Positions 36,972 through 47,934 of a stretch of DNA of 64,000 bases are shown in pieces. Made by a program: the position numbers and the translations under genes. The stretch comes from Strobilurus pachycystidiatus (taxonomy: Eukaryota > Basidiomycota > Agaricomycetes > Agaricales > Physalacriaceae): assembly GCA_019915135.1 (NCBI GenBank), contig JAHLMK010000001.1, positions 4,588,001 to 4,652,000 of the forward strand, written 5' to 3'. Positions within the stretch are counted from its first letter, which is position 1. Each line of letters begins with the position of its first letter. The notes below the pieces were generated by a model, which searched no databases, was not told the DNA's origin, and worked only from the letters and a program-made list of their open reading frames with translations.

Positions 36972-37664
36972 CTACGCCACATCGACATCATCATCCGTGT
37001 ATCCTTGGTAAGTATTGACGCGCCGTCGATTCGTCAGGCGTTGCCGCCTCAAAGTGACCTGAGTGCGCAGTAAGTACGAATTCGCTGGACTAACGTATAA
37101 CGCACCTGCGGGTCACTCGGGCCGGGAAGATTATTAGCATTGACGTTGGACGACGCGTAGTCGAATGCAGAGGTCGACGCGTAGATGGACGCAGATTCAT
37201 CGGCGTTTTGGTTGGCAGCGTTGGCGGCGGAATCTCCAGAACTCGCATAAGGCGCGACAATTTGAGCGCGGATATTTAGCTTGCGCCACACAAAACAAAT
37301 CGCGCACTCACCTCGTTAATTGATACGCGGCCGCCAGTGTAATCGGCGTGGAAAGATTTGGCGGCGCCGCGGATTCCCTAAAACGTAGACGGTTAAATCC
37401 AAATGTAACGGGCGAGCAGAATTGCGCCGCACCCGTTCCGCAATTCCAGGGAGGTCGACATCGTCAAGCTCGTATTCGGCGTCCACGTTCTGCTAATTAC
37501 CGCCGCTTGAGGGCAGCAATTGAGTAGAGTGGCCAGCCATCAAAGAAAAGAGAGACTTACCATGGCATGCACATGCCCTTGATGAATTTGGTGATTTTTC
37601 TAGCCAAAGAACAATTCAGAAGTCCAGAAGTGAGTGAGAACATGACTTACTTGAAGACTGTCAT
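36972..37664 (-). pseudogene. decayed paralogue of the small six-exon gene at 50.58 kb
   Basis: This copy has the same exon order, intron positions and upstream block as the gene at 50581-51291, in inverted orientation. It starts MTVFKKITKFIKGMCMPC (against MKIFQKIHNFIMGMCMPC) and includes GIRGAAKSFHADYTGGR. It ends LPGPSDPQ then VTLRRQRLTNRRRVNTYQGY and TDDDVDVA. Two lesions suggest loss of function. First, the third exon, if spliced at the equivalent CAAG acceptor, meets an in-frame TAG where the other copy has CAG. Second, the acceptor of the fourth intron, CAG in the other copy, is CAA here, although an upstream GCGCAAG could substitute. Alternative splicing could rescue part of it, so it may still be expressed. 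Confidence 0.55.
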
Positions 37665-37724
37665 GAAGAGCTGTTGCCTTGTGGTGGTGGTGAGAGTGAA
37701 AGGTAAAGTCTGATCAAAAGGCCT

Positions 37725-37757
37725 TTAGCAATTCCATCGCTTACAGAGCGATGACAT
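37725..37757 (-). promoter_or_regulatory. conserved upstream micro-ORF / 17-bp palindrome
   Basis: 60 bp upstream of the paralogue's ATG. The block spells an ATG-to-TAA frame MSSLCKRWNC and at the same time contains the palindrome ATCGCTTACAGAGCGAT (37736-37752). It differs by one base from its counterpart at 50493-50525. Confidence 0.6.
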
Positions 37758-38515
37758 TGTCCCCGCTTTCCTCTCACCACGCCGCACCCATGTACGCGTT
37801 GAAGACACTCGGCCGGATTGACGAACACGACGCGACGAAGCTCGCGTTGCCTGGGACGTTTCACGAGACGCGAGGCGGCGAGGGAGGATAGAGCGAGTTG
37901 GTGGATGTGCCCGACGACTATGTCGTGGCGCGTCGGACCGTCAGAGAGGACGAATGGCGACAATGGTGAGCTTATACGCCGGTGAGAGGCAAAGTTTCAA
38001 TCCATGGCCAGTGCTGGCCGTCGCGATCAGAGCTAGTAATCGTTGGATTATTTACGAGTCCTCGGCAGATTATGGGACGATCTAGATACCAGAGTTGCAG
38101 TGGTTTCGCGTTTCGACACGCGTTGACCTATGCAGCAATTGAGCGAGATTTCTGCCCATACGCACCATGTTTCGCACCCGTCCCACTCATTTGGATCCAC
38201 GGCCTACCTTTCACGTCCGTTCTCCGTTCCTAGTTTGTTCGTCACACCTTACCCTACCGCTCTCTATATCTCTTCGCTATTCGCGCATCTGAAATTGGTA
38301 CAGGTCATATATACCGACCATCTCTTGCTCCACGACGTTAGACAGTTGCTTGACAATCCAGATCTACTTACGCGCTATCTGGGTTGCCCGGGACGATGGC
38401 GGTGTTGAGAGTGTCGGGAACACCAGACATCTGCCATGCAGCTCCTCCCTTTGCGCGACTCGATAGACTCTTCTGAGTCACGATGGGAACGGCCTTTCCT
38501 GAGGTACGACCAATT

Positions 38516-39490
38516 CTAGATCCGAGTCTTATTCTCCTCCTGTAGAGATGTGAGTGTCAAACAAGGCAGTCCAGAAAACGTCGATGTCAGACATACCTTG
38601 ACAGCATTGTCCGTCTTGAGCTGCTCAGCCTCCTCCGAGTCCTCGCATGCGGCAGCGGCACTCTCTGCCTTCTTTGCCAATCCGTCCCTCTCACCAGTTG
38701 CGACGTTAATCTCTGCCTGTTTGGGGCCGATCTTCGTTTTCCACGGAGCAAGGTCGTAGAAGACCTGGGTCTTGTCTTGATCGCAATCGTCAGCTGAAGG
38801 GAAGATGGTCACACAAGAACATACCTCTCAAGCTGTCAGTGATAGCCTCTAGAGCCTTTTCCTCCGTGGCTAGCATAGCTTCCTGGGCGACGAGGTCCTT
38901 CCTCTGCTTTCCCGGCTTGGTGCCAGTATCTTCGAGAGTGCGCTTGGTCTCGTTGAGGATGTGTTCATCCTACACCAAATCTGTCAGTAGGCGCAGAATT
39001 TATAGACGCACACCACCAACTTCCGTCACAGTCTTCTTGAGCTTCTTCGCCTTGCTCTGCGAGTGTTTCCGCTGTTCGTCCGTCTTTGCTTCCTTCTTCG
39101 CCTAGTCCTCGAGTTGCTGAGTCGCCTCAGCCGTCAACGCGGCCAGTTCCTATGAAGAGAAACAATGTGAAACAAGAAGGAAATGTAAGCAGTTAGTTTA
39201 CGTCGAAAACTTTCTTACGCTGTTCGTAGTTCGCCTTGAGAGTAACCAGAGCATCGATATTCGCCTGATTCCGCTCGTTCTCTTCGGCGAGGTCCTCCTG
39301 GGCAGTCGTCTGACAACAATGATTAGGTTAGGTTGATTCAATGACGATGAACAAGGGCAAACTTACCAGGTTCTTGCTCAAAGTACTCTCCTTGGCCCAC
39401 AACTCAAAGCGATGGAACTGGTAGAGCTTCGACTGCGCGCGAATGAGGTTCTTGCTCAGCTTCGCAAAGGCCGGTCTTGACAATGTTCTC
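38516..39490 (-). pseudogene. internal fragment of condensin ATPase SMC4
   Basis: Spliced pieces read KLSKNLIRAQSKLYQFHRFE, then AQEDLAEENERNQANIDALV, TLKANYEQRKKVFD, ELAALTAEATQQLEDQAKKE, KHSQSKAKKLKKTV, LVAQEAMLATEEKALEAITD, DKTQVFYDLAPWKTKIGPKQ and AEINVATGERDGLAKKAES. The same order is found in the first coiled-coil arm of SMC4. The N-terminal Walker A head, the hinge and the C-terminal head are all absent from the window. Introns are kept (for example GTAAACTAAC...TTCATAG), so this is a genomic fragment, not a retrocopy. It could conceivably be expressed as a coiled-coil peptide ending EENKTRI at 38516. Confidence 0.6.
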
Positions 39491-39549
39491 GCGCTAAACG
39501 ATCATGAAACGCCGACAGTCTTGGTAAACCGACACTGTACACGAACTCA

Positions 39550-39780
39550 CGCGTCGTCGTGTCGGTGTCGCGCATGTGATCGAGGATGACTGGTAACTTC
39601 TCCTGGGGCTTGACGGGGATGAAGACGAGGGCGCTGCGGCGGACTGTGCTGGAGAAGTGTATGTGTGAGTGGGCAGATTATGACGGCGGATGGAAAGAAC
39701 GCACGAAGCGGGGGTGTCAATTCCAATACCATACAGACAGTACACCAGTTCCGCAGCCTCCTTCCTGACAACTATCTACG
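39550..39780 (-). pseudogene. HEAT-repeat fragment resembling condensin subunit CND3/Ycg1
   Basis: Reads VRKEAAELVYCLYGIGID, a gap with stop-free but non-matching sequence, then VRRSALVFIPVKPQEKLPVI and LDHMRDTDTTTREF. The second part resembles the HEAT repeat around V-R-R-x-A-L and R-D-T-D-x-x-x-R in Cnd3. The match is short and the assignment tentative. It directly abuts the SMC4 fragment in the same orientation. Confidence 0.35.
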
Positions 39781-41740
39781 CCTCAATCATCCGCACCCTC
39801 TCTGATAACAGTAATAACATCACGAGAGAAGGGATATGGACTGTGTCTCCAGCAGGTGGTCCATCTTCCCTTTTACCATGTGCCAACCCTGGAACACCTG
39901 CGTAACGTAGATCTTGACCGCCTTGAATTCCAAGGTGTCCTCGTCGTCCTTCCCCTTTCCCCTTCCTCCACTCTTCTCGATGCAATGCCCCATAAGCTGC
40001 CTGAACTGGCTTGCCAGCCTCTCTGCCGGTGCACATCCCTCCACAGGGATGTGGAGGGAGATAGAAAAGCTCTTGACCCGTGCACGTGAGATAGAATGCG
40101 TCTGTCCACGCCATCCTTTTCAGCTTGGCGTCCATGTCGTAGTGAGGGATCTTGTCCTTCAAAATGACGTTCCCATCGCTGTCGAAGGTCAACTTCTTCT
40201 CGTTCTCTCCCTGGTCCCTCTTCAGACACTCGCCTCGTGGTGTACGACAGGAAATGCCGCTTCAGAAACCCAGTCTCCATGTTTTCGCGGACATGGCGAG
40301 GTGGCAGGATGTCGTCGGTCATGATATCGTCAAATCGTGACGATCTCACGTCCCGTTTCCCACCAGCTCGTAAGATCCCTCTTTTTCATCCGGGGGTGGA
40401 GTGAGGAGATCGCCTGGCGAAAGAACGCGCCTTGACGCGGCGGGTGAGCTTGTTGGAGTGCCTTCCGTTGCTTCTTTCTCTCTCTCTAGCGGCTGGCGAG
40501 CGAGCCTGAGGGAACGACGCTTGTTGAGATGTCCTGTGGCCCCGGCTAGAAACGCCTCCAATTCCTTCATGTCGCGAAGCCCAACTGCTGTACAAGCACA
40601 TTGCCTAGACCCATATCAGTGTTCTCGAAGTAACCGAGTCTATTTGCAGACTGACCTGCGGAAGGTGACTCGTCAACCGTCCCATTTTCCTCAAATTCTC
40701 TGTCGCCGTCATCCTCATCCGCAGCATCAACTCTCTCATTCTGCTCCATTGCCTCCTCCTCCAGAGCTGCCGCGAGACGCTCTGCTCGTAAGCCTCTTCC
40801 GCCCTTGCCAAAGTTTTGACTCTCCTCTGGCGCTCGGCCTTCTCCTTCTCCTGGGCGGTTGCCTTTGTCGTCCTCCCCTTCAATCGGCGGCCTTCTTCAA
40901 CTCGGCAGCCTCCCTTTCCAGCTTCTCCTTCCTCTTCTCCTCTGCCTCTTGCTGCTGCCGTTTCTTCAACTCTGCGGGCCTCGCGAGCCAGGCCGCCTTC
41001 GGTGCCCGCTCCCTCTCGAGGCTCTCCGTCAACCGCCTCTCTTCTTCTTCCAAGGCCTGCAAATCGGCGTCATTCACCTGAGGTGCGACTATCTCCTTTC
41101 GCCGACTTTGAGGCCGCTCCTGAAGCCGACTTCGCTTTCTCTGCCCTCGCCGCCTTTGATCTCGCGATAAGCTCCGCCACATTACTCCTCAACGCTTTTC
41201 CTGACGAAGCCTTGTAAAGCGTCAAAGGGCCCGACTTGTCCACGATGATGGTGACTTTGGGCGTCATCTTCTGCAATTTTCTCCACTCCTCCTCATCCAA
41301 CTCCTCATCCTCCTCCTCGTTCTCCATTTACCTTCTGACTTGTTGCCCGCCTCTTGGCGCGGGGCTTTCGGAGGTGCACGAGGAGAAAACTTCCTGCGGG
41401 AGGGAGCGGAAGTCTTCGGGGTGCGGGCAGGGGTCGACTTGCGCTGGCGCGTCGCCTTGGGCTTCTGCCGCTCCCGCGAGGGCTTTGGAGTCAGGGGCTG
41501 ATCCTCGTCTCCGTTAGCTCCATCGTCCCCTCTCTCTTGCTCTCCTTCTCCCTGTGGTGTATCTCCTTCCCCATCCGGGGAGGACTGCACCTGCTTGCTC
41601 TTTCCTTTCGCGCGGCGGATTGACTCGCGAAGCGCATCTTAAAGGAAAGCCCCGAATCAGCATGTGATGCGGGACTCGACTCTTCCTCCTCCTCCCTCTC
41701 CTCAAAACCTCCTTCACGTGACGGCATTGAAAACCTGAGA
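39776..41740 (-). pseudogene. charged coiled-coil locus with repeated frame switches
   Basis: Continuous coding character runs across this interval but hops between the three minus frames. From the 5' side it reads MPSREGGFEEREEEEESSPA, SPDGEGDTPQGEGEQERGDD, EEEWRKLQKMTPKVTIIVDK, VNDADLQALEEEERRLTESL, RQQQEAEEKRKEKLEREAAE, DADEDDGDREFEENG-type acidic stretches, SELEAFLAGATGHLNKRRSL, TDDILPPRHVRENMETGFLK and TFDSDGNVILKDKIPHYDMD. The last read is KLKRMAWTDAFYLTCTGQEL. Several switches fall at short A or T runs where one base would restore the frame (for example 41606-41608). I do not recognise the protein. It may be a decayed gene or a gene damaged by sequence errors. Confidence 0.45.
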
Positions 41741-43520
41741 GGAGAGGCCCCGCAGTCCACCAACCACACAGAAAGAAAAACAGATAAAAACTCACCGACC
41801 GGACAATGGACAATGGGAGGGCGCCCCAAGAAATTTGGGGAACTACGCCCTCCGCGCAGCCCCGCCATCCCCAGTAACACCACCCCAAGCCCCGTCCCTC
41901 AGCGAACCCGTTTCCCCTGGCTTGACGCTCCTCAAAGAAATAGAAGTCTTCTTGCTCTTTCGCGACGCCTCGTCGATGACAGGCGACGGCTCTAAGCCTT
42001 CGAAGCGAGCTCGGTTCGAAGGGCCGGCATCGAGAGGCTTCGAAGAATCAACATGCTAGCGTTCACATTAGCAGCCCGGTGAGAAGCGGATCGAAACTTA
42101 CAGCGACCGACCAATGGTACTTGTTGTATGTCAACCTTGCACTCGAGATGCAGAAGTTCCAGCTGTCGAAAAAGGCGAAAGCTGAACGCGACTTCTGGCC
42201 GAGCAACGGTGGCAGGAAACATGCACGCGCGCATGAGTTGAGGAAGACGATCGATGATGACGGACTGGCATCACAGAATCATAGCTTTGTACCGTGTATG
42301 CCGTTCACGTCCACTATGATGAACTGAGCAGGTAGGGACGGGGAAGGACAGTCCTGGCCAGCGTCCAAGTTGAGGAAAGAGACCCAGCCAGCTGATATTG
42401 CGAGGGGCGAAGCAATGCTCGGTTGCGGTGTTTGTCGATGAAGCATTTTGAACACCAGAGACCGTCCTCAATGCAGTCTATAGTACGAGGAGACCTTCTA
42501 CCACACAGATACATATTGTCCGTAGCCGTTTCCGAGTCTGTTTCCATCTTGAGGTCCTGAACTTGAGCGGTGATCTCGAAAAAGTTTCCAAACATGCACG
42601 TAGCAATTGGGGTTGCCGGTGAAGGGAACAACGACGGTACAGGGAACCCAAAATTGAGAGCCCACTCCGTAGCACAGCCTACTGGTAGTGCTCGGAGACG
42701 ATCAACGACTCTCCCTGCAATTTTATATCAGCGAGAGCAATTTGCCATTGAGTTGGACTCGCGAATTGGCTTAGGTTTGCAAATAGCGCCCCCGTCGGCA
42801 TGACTGGCGCCCTGCTGCGCCTATAACTACATAGTGTTCCGATGGCAAGTTGAAAAGGCTTACATAATCGCAAAGCACGGCAGGATACAGACTGCCGATT
42901 TGATGTCCAAAGTGCATCGGACATTTGCGGCGTCATTTCATCACATAATCACTTAGTCCCAAAGGACGCCAGTACTGTATATCTAGATCACTGTCTCCCC
43001 TATGATTAGGGTAGCCGCTGGACAGCGCGATGCCTCTAGGTTCATTTCATCAGGATCGTTGAATTGGGTTTCCGAGAATGGACATACACGGCACGGTCCC
43101 ACAAGGAACGCCTGGAGAACTCAGCAAATATGGGAGAACATAGCTAGGACGCGAATGCAAAAAAAAAAACATCCATCCGTTTGCCATTTGGCGACCTTGT
43201 GCCTGAAAGCGGTCTAAGTATCATCGGTGAGCAGACGATAGTAATAGTCGGTGCCTGCTAGTGGCCAATTATTCCTCGACATCGAGAACGAAGAACCCTG
43301 AGTCCTATACGATCACGAGAAAAGGATTATGCCAAGTGATGCTTTTCACCGTGGTACTAGTACCAGTGGTAGGCCAAAAAGTTGAATGCGACGACCCAAG
43401 GTACCAAGTCAGTGGGTCTCCTGGATTCGAGTCAGTCGAAGTAGTACTAGGAAACGATATATTGCTTTGGAATAAGAGGCAGAAAAGAGAATCAGACGTT
43501 GGATCGTATCTAGTATGGAA
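41741..43520. other. no gene supported
   Basis: Short overlapping frames on both strands. A minus-strand piece near 42314-42560 includes TDNMYLCGRRSPRTID and a Cys pair (WCSKCF), but I cannot build exons around it. A run of twelve A lies near 43151. Confidence 0.4.
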
Positions 43521-43521
43521 G

Positions 43522-44370
43522 AGGTAGAATCTCATGCTCCCGCAGATAGTCATTCATGGCGCCATGAGTCGCAAGAAGCGTGGTCTTCAGCTCATCCATA
43601 AGCCTTTTCCAGGATTCATGCAGCAAATGCCCTCCCTTGAGGTCGCACTGCGTGAGCTCTCTACCTCGAGCAGTGACCTCTGCCAATTTTGTGGCGTAAA
43701 TCTGCACCAATTCATAATTCCACATATCCAGTAGATCCCGCAGAAGAGGGATGTTTATGAGAGACCTAAAATCTTGAGCTGGGGCACGAAATGAGATAAT
43801 GGCCGCTCATACAATGCGCCGTTCGACTGAAGCAATCGTTCGTATGAGACTCTGAGAAATGTTTCAAAAGCTTCCCGGGTGACTGCCGGGCCGGAGGCAT
43901 CCAAGAAGATACTGGTTACGGCAGTGCTGTCCAGGTTTTCCTCGGAAGTGGGCCCTCCTTGAAGCCGACCGGAGACGCCGTCTAAGGATACCGCTAGAGG
44001 GCTGTTCGAGGCAAGGGAGGCAGGGAGTTCCCGACTTTGGACGGATGCAGGGCCATTTTGGACTTGAACGGTGGTGCCTGTGATGGATACATCAGACTGG
44101 GGCTTTTTGTTCGACTGGTAGATACACACGGATGGCGCCAGATGTTCTCAAATGCGTTGTGTGAGTCGTCGTAGCAGCAAATGGAATTTCAATCTGGACA
44201 GGGTTCTCGGCCCTGAGAGCTGAATGAGCCGCATCTGCAGGAGAAGGATGTGGCTCAGAATCGAACGGGGGACTTTCTCGCCGAGAGACCCGTCCGAGAC
44301 GTCGTTGTTGGCGAACGCGGAATAGTTTTCCGAGGCAAAGCTATTCAGCAGTGAGCTCATGCCCTCCAGT
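43522..44370 (-). CDS. uncharacterised gene, exon structure unresolved
   Basis: Three adjoining minus-strand frames look coding: EGMSSLLNSFASENYSAFAN followed by NPVQIEIPFAATTTHTTHLR, then TSIFLDASGPAVTREAFETF with LRVSYERLLQSNGALYERPL, and MWNYELVQIYATKLAEVTAR with HESWKRLMDELKTTLLATHG. The order and spacing suggest one gene with two or more introns, or two small genes. No family is recognised. The end at 43522 (REHEILPLPY, then stop) is the best supported boundary. Confidence 0.35.
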
Positions 44371-45125
44371 ACGAACAAAGCACTCGTTAACGCACCATGG
44401 TTGTAACTCCAGCAATCTGGAGTCGTCTGAGCGGGCAGAAGCGTTGAGATAAACAGTCAAGGGCTTGGACTGGATCCGCCAGTCAATGCGAACGTAAATC
44501 CTCAGTACCTTTGGGTTTCATGAAGTAGGATAAGTCCTGTAATGAAAAAGGCTGCGCATTCAAGTAACACAGAGCTGACAGGCGGCAGTATCTTCTTTGA
44601 CTCAAGCTCTTCAATGTACCCCCCTGCTTCATGTCAATGTTCAGAGTAAGCAATTCAAGAACGCCGTTCATGTTGAGATAATATCAATCACGGTGGAAAG
44701 GACCGAAGTTACATGGACGGGAGAAGGTCTCCAAATACATCTCCGATGGTTGGATGTCCCCAAAAAAGCTCACAGTTCGAAACCGACTTAAAAATGCCAA
44801 TTGAATGGTACGGCTCGTGTTCAAGATTTCATAAACCAGTCAGATGTGTATGATTGGTCAAGAAAGTCATTATTATTATTACATGGCACGGACCCCATTG
44901 ATGAGGTAAGGTACTAGGCAACGCGATGGGACATGCAGACAGCGATATGTAAACAGACGGGCAATCGAGAAACCTGGTACCTAAGATGCATGCGCACGAT
45001 GGCTTACGCGTTCTAAGCAGTGTGCGAAGTTCACCTGAGGCGCCAGTCATGCCGTTAAAGATAGCTGCACACCAAGCACCGAGAACGACGGCACAACTGT
45101 CATTCCTTGAGCTTCCCCTACTTAT

Positions 45126-46240
45126 TACCTTCGTTTAGCACATACTCACAGTCAGGACACTTCCGCAGCGCCTGCGCCATCGAGCCCTTCGCAACACTCA
45201 AGGGGAATATCTACGCGGTACAGCATGTAGTCTACGATCCGCCTCCTCGCCAAGCCGGACGTCAACAGCCTACATGACACGGTCAGCATGAAGTCATTCG
45301 CCTTGCCTCCGAGCTTACCTAGCTTACGAGACTGGGCCGACGAAGGTGAATGGAGCCAAGAAAAGGGCAGGGAAAGGACCAGACCAAGAAGCGGGAATAC
45401 CAGCGGAGGAGCGTGTCTAGAAGAATATGAGCAGGTAACGGAGGCAGTTGGAAAACACGACTTACCGCAATGCGGGTGGGGGTAAAGTGGGTAAAGAAGA
45501 CGCAAGAGCCTGGGAGGGAGGTGTCAACGAGGGGTGACAATGCTGTGTGTTTTCGTACCTGTTCAACCAGCGTCGAGCTCTGGATAGATACGAACAACGA
45601 CGCCACGGTGGAGGTTCCGTTGGCGTCCATCCTGGCAATGAAACTGTCTGAAGATCAGCAAAACCCCAAGTGCTTTATAGGGGGGCGGAGACCGGGAAGA
45701 CGCGGTGCGACTTACTACAAGTTCGCAGACGGCAAAACACGGCTTACATGGCGGCGGCGTCTACCTTGGTAGACGACGTGCAGGTGGACTTCGCTCTAAC
45801 CCACGCGCCTTTGCGAGGGAGATAGACATATGGCACGACATGGGCAAGCGATGGCGGGGGCGGCGGGGCGGAAGGAGCCGGCTCGTGCAAACCAATGAAT
45901 CTGTCTCAGAATAAGTAAGCCTAGCTCTCAACGGGAGAAGGGACGACGAGCAAGGGCGTACCGACTCGCGCTATTCCCAAGTATATGACCAGCCAGCCGC
46001 TGCAGCACCATCCCATGTTATCGCAAACCGCCTTTACGGCAGCATTGCCGCGCAGAGAGTTACCCCCAGCGTCGTGCAGTCCCCATTACGGGAAAATAAC
46101 AATGGTTCGGTGTGACGGGGGAGGCGTATTGCATCAAGTGCGGATTGCGCAGGTGATGGTCGCTCGTCAAGACAGAAACTCTCACGATCGAACTCGGGGC
46201 AGTCTGATGTCTGGATTTCGCCGATTGATGATGGCGGACG
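45126..46240. repeat. 1.1-kb direct duplication, copy 1
   Basis: Nearly identical to 61773-62888 in the same orientation, offset 16,647 bp. The match starts at taccttcg.ttagcacatac and ends around the word tgatgatggcggacga. Observed differences are a handful of substitutions, one A missing near 45397, and a small difference at the site corresponding to 62492-62498. Confidence 0.9.
45152..45630 (-). CDS. small protein gene inside duplication, copy 1 (uncertain)
   Basis: ATG 45630 begins MDANGTSTVASLFVSIQSST then LVEQ. A GT-AG intron (GTACG...CTCCCAG, 49 nt) joins to ALASSLPTLPPPAL, and a second intron ending CTTCTAG joins to HAPPLVFPLLGLVLSLPFSW. That gives one hydrophobic segment before a Gly/Lys-rich tail. 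A TATA box (TATAAAG on the minus strand, 45673-45679) sits about 45 bp upstream. In this copy the lack of one A, compared with copy 2, keeps the hydrophobic frame open. The family is unknown. Confidence 0.4.
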
Positions 46241-46408
46241 AGGTCGATCGGTGGCAGCTTGATCTCCTTCTTCATCCTTCAAGTTCCCTCATTCACGTAC
46301 ACATTTCCGCTGCAATGCTTAGATCATCACTTCGGCTGGGTATGCTCCTATGATTACAGTCTTTCGGTGTAAGTTGAGCTCGAATGAAACGACAGATCCG
46401 ACAGGACA

Positions 46409-47934
46409 ATGGTGGTACACACCACCGCTTCCTCGATGGACAAGCTATCATTGTAAGTCTTCACGATTGCATGCGCAGAACAAATCCCTAGCTCTCCGCC
46501 AGCCTTGCCAAATGAACTTTTGAAGGAGATCATCACACACCTCAAGGACATCAGAAGCGTCGCAAGCCTTTCTGAATCAGACAAGCGAACGCACAGTGTC
46601 GCTCAGGAAGTGGTCCATTCATTTGTTAGAATTCATGTGGAACAGGAAGAGGTGCGCTAAATTGTGGTCGTTCTCGAGTTACTTTCCCTCATGCGCCAAT
46701 AGGCTCTGCACCGGTATCAAGACTTGGTCCGAAAATACGGCAGAGCCATCCAAAGAGTAACCTTCTCTGGGTTTGGAATGGACGTCACGGCTGTGATTAT
46801 GCTCCTTGCCAGGATGCCCAACGCCCAGGTCATCATCTTGGATGCGATCGAAATGACACTGTTCGATTTCTACAGTTCCGATGGTGTACTTCTCAAGCTC
46901 TCCGATGCACGGTTGGAGAGTGATGCCGCACCCTTGGTGCGCGTCAGAGAACTGAAGGTGATAAGATGCTACCTGGACTTAGGCGTGTTGTTGGTCCTGT
47001 TGCAGAGAATCCCGGCCATCGAAGAACTTGCTCTACAGGACGATATATCAGATCCGTTGAATCCATTCGAATCAGAGAGAAAAGCCGGGGTCGATGATAG
47101 CAGGCCTTTAGACGCCGCAGACCTGGCCCAGCTACGCGCATCATTATGTGGCCTCAAATCTCTCCAACTGGTGAATACGTTGTCCGCAGGATTCAACGTC
47201 ATATATGTCAACGATACCAACATCATGCATTTATGCTGGACTGCAGCCTGCCATCTCGAAAGGCTCAATTTGAGCCTATATGGGCCAATGTCAGATATGC
47301 TGTTCCAGGAGCTATTGGCACGCAATGCGAACACTCTGCAAGAGTTGAAAATTTATGCTGAAGGCGTGTTGTTTGCCTTCGACTTGGCAGTTTTGCTAAC
47401 TGATGTCTTTTGTCGATCACAGGTCATTTCGATGGCGGTTGGACAGCCGGTTCCGCATTTTCTACTTGTGTCGCCTTGAATACCTTGGAGGTGAGAGTGA
47501 TGTGGACAGGGCTTCGGGATGTTGCCGCGTTGCTGGAGAATATGCCGTCGACTGTACGCCGCCTAAAACTGCATTTCTGCATGGAAAACCGGCATGATTT
47601 GCGGGATTTGGCCGATATGGTGGCGATGGGGAACATTGAGGGAGATCTGGGCACAGGACTGCCTTTGATCAGGCTCGGGAGAGTGTTACAGAGGATGCAG
47701 GTGGATAACGTGGTGTTGAAGCTAACGGCATCAGGCAGTGAAAGAGCAGAAACACAGATCTTGCGCGCTTGGATGAACAGCGATATTCTCAGGGACAACT
47801 GGGGACCCGACGCCGGATGGTCACAATGGCGGCGAGGACTTTTTTGGACTCAATACAAATGGTACGAAGAAGAGGCAGAAAAGGGCACCATTCTATTTGA
47901 CGGTGCGAGGCGACTCGGAGCAGCTGCCCCGTGA
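46409..47934 (+). CDS. F-box protein with leucine-rich-like C-terminus
   Basis: The F-box is in exon 2: SPPALPNELLKEIITHLKDI then RSVASLSESDKRTHSVAQEV. The remainder has alternating hydrophobic segments of the LRR-like fold common in Agaricomycete F-box families, for example VRVRELKVIRCYLDLGVLLV, IPAIEELALQDD, LCGLKSLQLVNTLS, CHLERLNLSLYG, ALNTLEVRVMWTGLRDVAAL and VRRLKLHFCM. The model starts at ATG 46409, with a rather short first intron (46453-46491, 39 nt) and a second at 46652-46702. A third junction near 47370-47431 is needed to reach GHFDGGWTAGSAFSTC, and the best-fitting donor is GC rather than GT. F-box proteins recruit substrates to SCF ubiquitin ligases. Confidence 0.65.

Noticed and set aside
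45470..45772. Plus-strand frame MRVGVKWVKK... in both duplicate copies
   Set aside because: The minus strand has an ATG with a properly placed TATA box and intron signals; the plus frame is the antisense shadow.
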